DNA of 64,000 nucleotides, taken from assembly GCA_001939145.1 (NCBI GenBank), contig LSRX01000056.1, positions 954,232 to 1,018,231 on the forward strand, in the 5' to 3' direction. This stretch comes from Symbiodinium microadriaticum. Taxonomy: Eukaryota; Sar; Dinophyceae; Suessiales; Symbiodiniaceae. The notes under the pieces were generated by a model that saw only the letters and a program-made list of their open reading frames with translations, did no database searches and had not been told where the DNA came from. Numbering within the stretch: the stretch's first letter is position 1; each line of letters starts with the position of its first letter. The translations under genes and the position numbers were made by a program. Of this stretch, positions 56,312 through 64,000 are shown piece after piece.

Positions 56312-56460
56312 GGCCCTCAAGCTGCATGAAGCATGTTGGAGAATCCCGTCTCCTCCGGCCCGGTCCTCGGCGACTCAGGCTACAGCTTGCAGCAAGAATC
56401 GTGAAGCCCACGGGCCTGCGCCCTCACACCTTGCACTTCTGGGCCTGAAAGCCGAAATAC
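56312..56460 (+). CDS. candidate exon after an element-derived intron, 3' end uncertain
   Basis: Opens after TATGGGTAG|G and reads ALKLHEACWRIPSPPARSSA, then stays open through HGPAPSHLALLGLKAEIPK until C-rich repeats start near 56465. A different frame (MKHVGESRLLRPGPRRL) is open to a TGA at 56447 but does not fit the preceding exon's phase. Where it ends is unclear. Confidence 0.45.
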
Positions 56461-56464
56461 CAAA

Positions 56465-56695
56465 AACCCTGCACCCCAAAGCCCAAACCCTCGAAATGAA
56501 TTCTTGGCACGCCAAACCCTGAACCCCAAACCCTGAACCCTAAACCCCAAACCTTAAACCCTAAACCCCAAACCTTAAGCCCTAAACCCTAAACCTTAAG
56601 CCCTAAACCCGAAACCTTAAGCCCTAAACCCGAAACCTTAAGCCCTAAACCCGAAACCTTAAGCCCCCAAACCTCCTAAACTCCAGACCCCAAAA
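56465..56695. repeat. C-rich telomere-like block
   Basis: AAACCCT, AACCTTAAGCCCT and AAACCCGAAACCTT variants, locally in tandem, directly before the exon at 56704. Confidence 0.8.
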
Positions 56696-56703
56696 ACCCC
56701 GAG

Positions 56704-56760
56704 GTCCGAACCGTGGTGGCAGCTCTGAGGCCGGTACAGCCGAGAATGCAGGGCTTGAAG
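56704..56760 (+). CDS. candidate exon
   Basis: Nineteen codons, VRTVVAALRPVQPRMQGLK, between CCCCGAG|G and a GT donor (gtctat), phase 0. C-rich repeats abut it upstream; an inverted-repeat element (family B) starts 11 nt into the intron. Confidence 0.58.
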
Positions 56761-56770
56761 GTCTATGCCC

Positions 56771-56881
56771 TGAGAACCCAATTACTCCTTAATCAGGGAA
56801 TATATACCTGAAATCATAAGATGAAGGCCCTTAGGTTTTAAGGTATATATTCCTTAATTAATAAGGGGTATTGGGTTCTCT
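56771..56881. mobile_element. family B inverted-repeat element (about 111 bp)
   Basis: GAGAACCCAATTACTCCTTA at the left and AAGGGGTATTGGGTTCTCT at the right, with inner arms GGGAATATATACCT and AGGTATATATTCC. Lies 10 bp into the predicted intron after exon 56704-56760. Confidence 0.65.
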
Positions 56882-57487
56882 GGGTGTGTGGCCTCTTTTA
56901 AGGAATTTAAAAAAGGTACTAGGGGCCGTATAAGGAGACCTAAAAAAGGTATGCGTAGGTCCTTTAGCGGTCTATGTGTGGCCCTTAAGGACTGTTAAAA
57001 TAGAGGCCGTAATAAGGAGACCTAAAAAGGTCTAGGTCCTTTAGGGTTCTATGAGGGCTTTCGGGGGGAATATGTAAAAGGCTTTAGGGCTTCCATTGGG
57101 AGTTTTTGGGTTTGGGGTTAAAGGTTTAGGGCTTATAGGGTTTATTTATATGGCATTACATCTGGTTGCTATGGGCTTGGAATAAACTTCAATCGGGCTT
57201 GTTGGGCTTTAGATTTTTGTTCTGAGTAGCTGAGTAGGCAACCTTTAACCTTTTGGGGCTTATATAACCCTACTATAATCTGAAAGGTTAACGCTTTTTG
57301 GGCTAGGATACTCAGCCCGTAAGTGTTTTGCGGGGAAGGGTTTGGGGTCAAGGATCTTCTGGGTTCGGGGTTTAGGGTGTTTTAAAATATTGGGCTTTGG
57401 GTTTTAAAAGTTTGGGTTTTGGGTTTTAGGGTTTGTTTTAAGTGTTAGGGTTTTTAGGGTTTTTAGGGTTTAAGGTTTGAATTCGAG

Positions 57488-57599
57488 GGATACGGTGTCC
57501 AGCCCAAGATGCACTACGGTGTCCAGCGCAAGATGCACCGCCGAGCACAGGTGAACGGCCTCAGACGGGCTCGGCAAAGAGCAGGCCCGCTGAAGCCTG
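57488..57599 (+). CDS. candidate exon with internal repeat
   Basis: ATTCGAG|G opens GYGVQPKMHYGVQRKMHRRA, then QVNGLRRARQRAGPLKP, to a GT donor (gtgaga). An earlier GT donor (gtgaac) at 57551 would give phase 0 and fit the next exon. YGVQxKMH occurs twice as a 24-nt near-exact duplication. Flanking repeats are in the reverse of the usual order. Confidence 0.55.
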
Positions 57600-57639
57600 G
57601 TGAGAAGGACAGAGCCGACGATGCACCAGGAGAAACTCA

Positions 57640-57818
57640 AGATCCCCTAAACCCTTAAACCCCTAGAACCCCTAAACCCCTAAACCCTACACCCCTAGAG
57701 CCCTAAACCCCTAGACCCCTAAGCCCTAAACCCCCAAGCCCCTAAACCCTAAACCCCTAGAGCCCGAAACCCCGAAACCCTAAGCCCCTAGATCCCTAAG
57801 CTCTAAACCCTGAATTGC
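57640..57818. repeat. C-rich telomere-like block
   Basis: CCCTAAACCCCTAGA variants for about 180 bp, ending just before the exon at 57835. Confidence 0.8.
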
Positions 57819-57834
57819 TCCGGCGATCCTTGAG

Positions 57835-57927
57835 GTTGCTTGGAGCAGCACCGGCGTGGAGAGGAGCGTGGTAGGAACCGGAGACGCGAGTCACTACACT
57901 GGCCCTTCCCCCGATCGCTTGCTGCAA
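57835..57927 (+). CDS. candidate exon
   Basis: TCCTTGAG|G opens 31 codons including VAWSSTGVERSVVGTGDASH and YTGPSPDRLLQ, to a GT donor (gtttta), phase 0. C-rich repeats (57640-57815) upstream and G-rich repeats directly downstream. Function unknown. Confidence 0.6.
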
Positions 57928-58392
57928 GTTTTAGTTTTGGGTTTAGAGTTTAGGGGGTCTAGGTTTCAGGGCTCAACAAGGTAGAGTTCAGGGCTTAGGG
58001 AGTCAAGAGGCAACTATCAGGGCTTTTGGGAGGTGGTTTGTCCCAGCCAAGTCACCGACAGCAGGCACCCCTTGCCCTACATTCTACGTGTCAGAGTTCA
58101 GGGGTTTAGGTTCAGGGTCAGGGTTCCGGCTTTCGCTGCAAGCCCAACAACTAAAGCCCTCATCAACCAATATGGGACCCAGACACGACCTTCGCAGACC
58201 CTGCAAAGCCTTCGAACCCCCACCACCAAAGCAGCAATGCTGAAGCACTATCGAAAACACTTTAGTAACCCTATAAGCCCTAAACTCTAAACCCCTAAGC
58301 CCTAAACCCTAAGCCCTAGAACAACCCCTAGAACACCCGTTAGAACCCTTGAAGGGAGCCCCAAATCCATTTGTGTTAGGCTTTCCCTGCAG

Positions 58393-58427
58393 GCGCAAGG
58401 TGGGGACGAAGTCGCTCTCCGCTCGAG
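58393..58427 (+). CDS. candidate micro-exon
   Basis: A pyrimidine tract ending CCCTGCAG|G opens AQGGDEVALRS to a GC donor (gcacga). C-rich repeats (58268-58345) precede it, G-rich repeats (58450 on) follow. Confidence 0.6.
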
Positions 58428-59246
58428 GCACGACTCTTCGCCTTTATACAGTTTAGAGTTTAGGGCAGTTTAGGGTTTAGGGTTTATAGGGCTTCACTTT
58501 GGGGTTTCGTATCGAGGGTTGCCTCAGCGCGTTAGTTTAGGTGTCTTTCTGGTTTGGGTCTTATTGTTTGGAGCTGAGGGTAATTTGAAGTTTAGGGGTT
58601 CAGTCTAGAGTTCGGGGCGCGTAGCATGGTTTTGGTAGCACGTACTGTAGAAGTCTGAAGAATTACCAAACTTACTCCTACAGGGCTCCCTTTGAACGTT
58701 GTATCTATGCTACAAGGCACCAAAATCCTAATCCAGGTGTTAAGGCCTCTAACCCTTTTGGAACCCTTCAGCAGCAAAATGCAGGCCTAAGAACAGTAGG
58801 TAGGTAGGTGGGTAGGTGGATAGTTGGAAAGCTCAACAGGTGCAGTGCTTGATTGGTTCGTTTGGCTCCTTCCTACCTTCCTACCTCCACCTACCTACCC
58901 ACCTTATTTTTTTTAATGTATTTAGTCTAAATCTATATCGAAATCTAGTTCTAATCTAATCTAAGCCAGTCTACACGCACATGTGTGCAATGGTAGATGG
59001 GCGGTTCCCTGAAAGGGACCCTCATTAAGAGAGCTGCCCCTACAGAACCCTGATATTACCCTTTATGGAAGCCCTATAGAAACCCGTATGGATCCCTTCA
59101 AGGAGCCTAAAAAAAGGGGCCCTAACGTAGAGAACTCCCGAAACCCTAAACCTAAACCCTACAAACCCTAAACGTCCCTAAACCCTAAACCCTAAACCCT
59201 AAACCTAAACCCTAAACCATATTTACCTATAGTATTTAAACCCTGA

Positions 59247-59630
59247 CACACTTTTCGCACATTTTGCCGCCAGTGTTGTTGCACTTTTCGCACATGGGGG
59301 ACCGGTGTTGACGCAGTTTTCGCACAATTCGAACCCTTGTTGTTGCATTTTTCGCACATTCGGACCAGTGTTGTTGCAGATTTCGCGCAAAATGGACCAT
59401 TGTTGTTGCAGTTTTCGCACATGGGGGGACCAGTGTTGTTGCAGTTTTCGCACGTGCGAAAATTGCAACAACACTGGTGGGACCAGTCTTGTTGCAGTTT
59501 TCGCACAACCCGGGTTTGCGCGAAAATTGCAACAACACTGGTGGACCAGTCTTGTTGCAGTTTTCGCACAACCCGGGTTTGCGCGAAAATTGCAACAACA
59601 CTGGTGGACCAGTCTTGTTGCAGTTTTCGC
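59247..59630. repeat. hairpin-forming tandem satellite, truncated by assembly gap
   Basis: The left part is tandem copies of a 30-45 bp unit, TTGTTGCAGTTTTCGCACA plus ACCAGTG. From about 59445 it becomes a 63-bp unit in which TTGCAGTTTTCGCACAACCC and GGGTTTGCGCGAAAATTGCA face each other, so every unit is itself an inverted repeat. Two full units and part of a third are seen before the Ns. Long frames across it are repeat artefacts. Confidence 0.88.
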
Positions 59631-60377
59631 NNNNNNNNNNNNNNNNNNNNNNNNNNNNNNNNNNNNNNNNNNNNNNNNNNNNNNNNNNNNNNNNNNNNNN
59701 NNNNNNNNNNNNNNNNNNNNNNNNNNNNNNNNNNNNNNNNNNNNNNNNNNNNNNNNNNNNNNNNNNNNNNNNNNNNNNNNNNNNNNNNNNNNNNNNNNNN
59801 NNNNNNNNNNNNNNNNNNNNNNNNNNNNNNNNNNNNNNNNNNNNNNNNNNNNNNNNNNNNNNNNNNNNNNNNNNNNNNNNNNNNNNNNNNNNNNNNNNNN
59901 NNNNNNNNNNNNNNNNNNNNNNNNNNNNNNNNNNNNNNNNNNNNNNNNNNNNNNNNNNNNNNNNNNNNNNNNNNNNNNNNNNNNNNNNNNNNNNNNNNNN
60001 NNNNNNNNNNNNNNNNNNNNNNNNNNNNNNNNNNNNNNNNNNNNNNNNNNNNNNNNNNNNNNNNNNNNNNNNNNNNNNNNNNNNNNNNNNNNNNNNNNNN
60101 NNNNNNNNNNNNNNNNNNNNNNNNNNNNNNNNNNNNNNNNNNNNNNNNNNNNNNNNNNNNNNNNNNNNNNNNNNNNNNNNNNNNNNNNNNNNNNNNNNNN
60201 NNNNNNNNNNNNNNNNNNNNNNNNNNNNNNNNNNNNNNNNNNNNNNNNNNNNNNNNNNNNNNNNNNNNNNNNNNNNNNNNNNNNNNNNNNNNNNNNNNNN
60301 NNNNNNNNNNNNNNNNNNNNNNNNNNNNNNNNNNNNNNNNNNNNNNNNNNNNNNNNNNNNNNNNNNNNNNNNNNNNN
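59631..60377. other. assembly gap (747 N) in the hairpin satellite
   Basis: Run of N starting inside a 63-bp satellite unit and ending in TTTAGGG-type sequence. The satellite probably extends into it, and its true size is unknown. Confidence 0.99.
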
Positions 60378-60459
60378 GGCTTAGGGTGTAGGGCTCAGGG
60401 CTGTGGGCTGGCTCTAGGGGTTAGGAGGTCATGTCTCAGCAGGGAAGCAGTCATTCTAG

Positions 60460-60702
60460 GTGTGTGTGTTCCAGCAAAACGATAGCGTCTCAAAGTCACA
60501 TCAATCATTGTGCACGCACGTAACTCTGGTGCTGGAGCGAAGAATCTGTGAAACGGAAACGTTTTGTCCGGTCGTAGGCCATCAGATGGCTCAAGACACA
60601 GCCATTAAAACGATAGCGTTTGAAAGTTTTTCAATTTTCGGTGGATACCTTCTTCATGGACTCGATGGAGTTGATAGTGTAATTTGTGAACAGCCGCTGT
60701 GA
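60460..60702 (+). other. ATG-started ORF of doubtful coding status
   Basis: Eighty codons from MCVFQQNDSVSKSHQSLCTH to CEQPL and TGA. Third positions are not GC-rich, unlike the ACS exons. AAAACGATAGCGT occurs twice within it (60476, 60607). Probably chance or a decayed element. Confidence 0.3.
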
Positions 60703-60887
60703 TGTGAAGATGAAACTTTTTATTTCTTATGTTATGGGATTCTAAGGGTGGGTGGGTGTTATGTCTAAACCGTGAATACAACTCATCTTTAAAATTGCTC
60801 GAGCCGGGAGCTGCTGAACCCTAAACCCTAAACCCTAAACCCTACCCAAGAGATCCCAAGAGAGCTGATATGAAGAGCCTTTGGCAG

Positions 60888-60938
60888 GTCCTGGGGCGCG
60901 ACCGCCGAACGTCCGAACGGGGCCCCTTGGCACGCGGA
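60888..60938 (+). CDS. candidate exon
   Basis: Seventeen codons, VLGRDRRTSERGPLARG, between TTTGGCAG|G and a GC donor (gcggct). C-rich repeats at 60815-60845, G-rich from 60945. Very GC-rich coding style. Confidence 0.54.
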
Positions 60939-61859
60939 GCGGCTTCGGGTTTATGCGCTTTTTTTAAGGGTTTAGGGCTTCTTTAGGGGCTTCGAGTTTT
61001 TTAGGGGGTTTAGGGTTAATTTTTTCGGGTGTAGGGTTCAGGGAAGGGCTGATAGGATGTATTTAGGCTTCAGGCTGGGTTTAGGCCAGGGCTTCCAGGG
61101 TTTATTTGGGGTGTGGGTTCGGGTCAGGTATGGTGTCTTTGGGGCTTAGGGGTTTGGGGGGAGGGCTGATAGGGCTTCTTTCGGACTGAATGGGATTTAC
61201 ATCGAGGGTGGCAGGGTTCTATGCAGCTTCTAAAGGTGTTTTGTTATATAATTTCCTGTGGTTTAGGGAATCTCATGGGCTTTATGGGGATTCTAGGGTC
61301 TGGGGCTTTGGTGTTTGGGGGGTTGAGGGCTCGAAGGGCTTCGGCTTTTGAGAGAGTTGGTGTTTAGACGGTTAGGGCTTTCGGCGTCCAGGGCTTCGTG
61401 GCGACAGTTTAGTGAGGTTTTGAAGCCGAGTTTAGCGCTTCTTCATCGTCATCGGTGGTTTCTAGGGGTTGGAGGGTTTCGAGGGTTGTTCTGTTGTCTT
61501 GGGTTGCAGGGTATCTTGTGTGCGATTTTTCATAGGGTCCAACAAACAAGGTTTGATGGCGTGGTCTGGTGTTCAAAGAGCTTTGCGTTCCTTCCACTGT
61601 TCTATAGGGCTTTTGAACCTTTACTTTTGTTAAGGGTGAGTCAGGGATGGTAGGGCTTGGCTGGGGTCTTAGGGTTCTCATGCGGGTTTCTCTGACTTAG
61701 GGTTTTGAGCTTTGGAGGCTGGTTTGCGGCTTTAGGGCTGCGAGTTTAAGTGGTGTCTTTCATAGAGGCCCGGGGGTCAACGGGGTCGTCTTTAAGACTT
61801 TAAGACAGTGCCTGAAAGCCACTGGAGGCGCTACAGGTTTTAAATTTTAGGGATCAAAG

Positions 61860-62093
61860 CAGAGAGCCCATCATGCCCCTCGGTTGTGGAACACTCTTTC
61901 AACTGAGAAGGAGTCCTTACTGTTATGCTTCAGCTGGATTAGATGGAGTGTTGGGCTCTTGGTTGAGGGCAACACCAAAGAAGAGCCCAATGGACACCTG
62001 CAACCTTTTGGAACTCCTAAGGACAGTACCAATGTTTGTCACTTTGAAGCAAACCCTCACCCGTCCCAGCCCCTTTGTATGAACCCTTGCTAA
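61860..62093 (+). CDS. candidate coding block, unassigned
   Basis: After AAAGCAGAG a frame runs to a TAA at 62091-62093, with APRLWNTLSTEKESLLLCFS and FGTPKDSTNVCHFEANPHP. A second plus frame (61873-62082) is also open. AT-richer than the confident exons. It could be a decayed gene or element fragment. Confidence 0.36.
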   Translation, partial: QRAHHAPRLWNTLSTEKESLLLCFSWIRWSVGLLVEGNTKEEPNGHLQPFGTPKDSTNVCHFEANPHPSQPLCMNPC

Positions 62094-62177
62094 GCCCCTA
62101 TGGACTCCTTAACAAGGCCCAAAAAAGCCTAAAGCCCGATAAGCTGCTGCAAAGCCAGCCTTGCGGAGCCCTTCGAG

Positions 62178-62279
62178 GCAGCCGCGGGCTGCTATCCGAA
62201 CAGCAGTGCGAGCCTCAAGCTCTCCTTGCGAGGGCTCGGACGGCATGGCTGGTACCGCTGCACTACCGGAATTCCCTAA
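62178..62279 (+). CDS. candidate terminal exon
   Basis: CTTCGAG|G opens AAAGCYPNSSASLKLSLRGL then GRHGWYRCTTGIP and a TAA at 62277-62279, with GC-rich third positions. The stop lies inside the left arm of a strong hairpin (62274-62353), so the hairpin would be the start of the 3'UTR. A GC donor near 62227 is an alternative. Confidence 0.52.
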   Translation, partial: AAAGCYPNSSASLKLSLRGLGRHGWYRCTTGIP

Positions 62280-62353
62280 CCCCCCCAGGTACCTACTATA
62301 TAGGGTACCAGAGCCCCTAGGGCCCTATATAGTAGGTACCTGGGGGGTTAGGG
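62274..62353. repeat. near-perfect hairpin, about 31-bp arms
   Basis: CCAGGTACCTACTATATAGGG on the left and CCCTATATAGTAGGTACCTGG on the right, extended outward by CCCTAAC-type and GGTTAGGG sequence with a single-base bulge. The loop is about 17 nt. The outer ends are telomere-like. Overlaps the stop of a candidate terminal exon. Confidence 0.85.
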
Positions 62354-62624
62354 ATTATGAACAACAATAATATCAATTAGGGGTTCTGCATCCTTTCCTG
62401 CATAGATCTGCAGGTTTATGTTAAATGCTGCTACATAGACAGGTAAGGTGTCCGTCTCTGCACGACATGAAATGTACAAAAGAGCCCTGGTTGCACGTCA
62501 ATGTATGTACATGCCTGCAGAAGGCAGGGGTTTCGGTAACTACCCATGTGAAGGAAATCGCCACCCGGCCCAGAAGGCTACGGCTGTGTTGACAAGGGGG
62601 CACGTGACATGCTGGGAGGAGGAG

Positions 62625-62690
62625 GTCGCGTTTTGCCGCCCGCATCCGATCCCGACCGGGGCTGGGATGATCTCGAGACGGAGGACAAAG
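62625..62690 (+). CDS. candidate exon, frame uncertain
   Basis: GAGGAG|GT opens RVLPPASDPDRGWDDLETED plus K to a GC donor (gcctgc). With the acceptor three bases earlier another frame reads EVAFCRPHPIPTGAGMISRR, also to a GC donor. The first is more protein-like. Confidence 0.48.
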
Positions 62691-63314
62691 GCCTGCAAAC
62701 CAAAACCAGCATAGCAACCCTTTTGCAGCCAGAGCAAAAACAAGAAGCCACGCCACCTTCGAGCCCTTCAACAAGCTTTCGAAAAAGGCAACGACAACTG
62801 ACCGAGTGTTCTTCTTCGATTCTTGTCACTAGGATTATTATACAGAGTAGGAAGATGATGCATATTGTTCGTTTGCATGTCGTTGTTACCGACGCTTGAA
62901 CGATCGGGAGGTGCTAGCAAGCTGTGTCTTGAGTTGTGATCTGCCTCGCTTGATCCCTCAGAACTTCCCATGTAGGGGCTGCGCTCTCTCAGGGCATTCG
63001 GCCCGGTGAGGGCAGTCCCGGGATTTTTGGTTGGGGTTCGGGGTCTCAGGGGGAGGAAGAACGACGGACCATAGCGCACAACTCTTGAGCTCTTGCCGTC
63101 TATAGCCCCTGGACAGCACTTTATGGGCTTGTAGCAACCCCAAAACCCTTAAAGACCCCATGTGTTTAGAACCCTTTGTAAAACCCTGAGCCCCCGAAGC
63201 CCTAGACCTTTAGTGAGCCATAAACTGCCATAAATGGGCCATAAACTGCCATAAATAGGCCATAAGCCCTAAATCTTCGATTGCCCGCGGCCGTCTCAGC
63301 TTGGATCGACAGCC

Positions 63315-63359
63315 ATGGGAGTCGCCTTTTCACGCGGCAAGAAACGGCGAGAGCTGCAG
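63315..63359 (+). CDS. candidate first exon of a downstream gene
   Basis: A CTCAG acceptor-like site at 63296-63300, possibly for a spliced leader, is followed by an ATG and MGVAFSRGKKRRELQ up to a GC donor (gccggc). The next candidate exon (63471) is in phase. The window ends before the gene does. Confidence 0.45.
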
Positions 63360-63385
63360 GCCGGCCTTGCTTGAACGGGTTGAAC

Positions 63386-63440
63386 AAGAACCCTTAAGGA
63401 ACCATTAAAGAGCTTCTTTAATGGTTCCTTAAGGGTTCTT
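63386..63440. repeat. perfect 25-bp inverted repeat, 5-nt loop
   Basis: AAGAACCCTTAAGGAACCAT continuing TAAAG, loop AGCTT, then the exact reverse complement ending AAGGGTTCTT. It fills half of the predicted 111-nt intron between candidate exons at 63315 and 63471. Confidence 0.9.
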
Positions 63441-63470
63441 TCTGGTTGTTCTCTGGCCTTCCGTCAGAAG

Positions 63471-63500
63471 GTCCTGTACTTGCCGTTGAAAATTACCCCC
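63471..63500 (+). CDS. candidate second exon of a downstream gene
   Basis: CTTCCGTCAGAAG|G opens VLYLPLKITP to a GC donor (gcaagc), phase 0. The 111-nt intron before it is largely a perfect hairpin. Confidence 0.45.
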
Positions 63501-63698
63501 GCAAGCTGTGAGCCCTAAAGCCCTCATGCCATGAGCCCTCAAAACCCTGAGCCCCCGAAACTCTAAACCCAGAAGCTCCAAACTCAAGCCTTGATCCCTA
63601 TCCCGCAAATCCGGCGGAGGCCTAGAAGGAAACAAGCATCCGAAATCCAACAGCCACACACCCCAGTCTAACCATTATGGGCCCCATATGAAATCCTT

Positions 63699-63726
63699 AT
63701 ATATATATATATATATATAATGTATA

Positions 63727-63757
<31 letters not shown>

Positions 63758-63786
63758 TATATTATATTATATATATATATATATTT
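63699..63786. repeat. AT microsatellite
   Basis: (AT)n with TATTA interruptions; self-complementary. The flanks to the end of the window contain AAGAACCCTTAAAGAACCC-like short repeats and no supported exon. Confidence 0.9.
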
Positions 63787-64000
63787 GTTATTTTTATATA
63801 TAGAAGCCCTACCCTTCAGAGGTCCTTCAAGAGCCCGACAGTTCTTGCAGAACCCTTAAAGAACCCATCAGGAATCTCTTGAAAGAGGCCACAAAGAACC
63901 TTTCGAGCACCCCTGTTGAATCCGTAAAGAACCCTTGGTAAAGGCCTGCAAGTAGCTTTAGGAAACCCTAGTGACCTAGTGGAGGCCCTCATTAGGCAGC

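Noticed and set aside
59305..60485. Frames of 300-380 codons across the gap
   Set aside because: They exist only because N runs contain no stops and the flanking satellite is stop-poor.
61348..61653. 101-codon plus ORF
   Set aside because: Lies in GGGTTT/GGGCTT-rich degenerate repeats, with an equally long antisense frame and no bounded exon.
1..64000. CRISPR arrays, operons, tRNA or rRNA genes
   Set aside because: No regularly spaced short repeats with unique spacers, no bacterial gene structure, and no tRNA or rRNA sequence recognised by eye; a covariance-model scan was not possible.

Overview
This is nuclear DNA of a dinoflagellate, probably a Symbiodiniaceae or Polarella-like Suessiales species; the species cannot be fixed from sequence alone. 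Four things point there. The only large gene that can be reconstructed end to end is a eukaryotic acetyl-CoA synthetase cut into 19 small exons. Its introns use the dinoflagellate splice pattern: 13 GC, 3 GT and 2 GA donors, and AG|G at all 18 acceptors. Imperfect plant/alveolate-type telomere heptamers (TTTAGGG / CCCTAAA) litter the introns. Short inverted-repeat elements recur, at least one of which appears to be a complete intron. There are no operons, Shine-Dalgarno sites or long bacterial-style ORFs. Almost every six-frame ORF here is chance or a shadow.

Layout. 1-28.6 kb: telomere-like repeats and simple repeats with many short islands that look like exons (20-230 nt, AG|G acceptor, GC/GT/GA donor, protein-like reading frame). 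Their parent genes are not recognised and the exon lists are certainly incomplete. 28.77-32.55 kb: a phase-compatible chain of seven exons beginning with an 847-nt exon that carries a likely Smr-type domain (DLHG motif) followed by charged helical sequence. 33-38.2 kb: further unassigned exon candidates. 38,592-38,953: assembly gap. 39,095-55,289: the complete acetyl-CoA synthetase gene, 680 codons plus stop. 55.98-58.43 kb: exon candidates of at least one more plus-strand gene. 59.2-60.4 kb: a hairpin-forming satellite running into a 747-bp gap. 60.9-62.3 kb: more exon candidates. 63.3 kb: a possible first exon of another gene. Nearly all supported coding islands lie on the plus strand, as expected for unidirectional dinoflagellate gene arrays. 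One island at 14.7 kb reads best on the minus strand.

The most interesting structure is the orientation of the telomere-like repeats. On the sense strand, C-rich CCCTAAA-type runs tend to lie just upstream of exons and G-rich TTTAGGG-type runs just downstream. Many introns therefore begin G-rich and end C-rich and could in principle fold back on themselves. A second theme is a set of small terminal-inverted-repeat elements. One family has four copies of exactly 92 bp, and one copy is framed by consistent GT-AG splice sites.

Only the acetyl-CoA synthetase is a secure functional call. It activates acetate to acetyl-CoA via acetyl-AMP. The Smr call is probable. All other exon entries are sequence-level predictions without assigned function.
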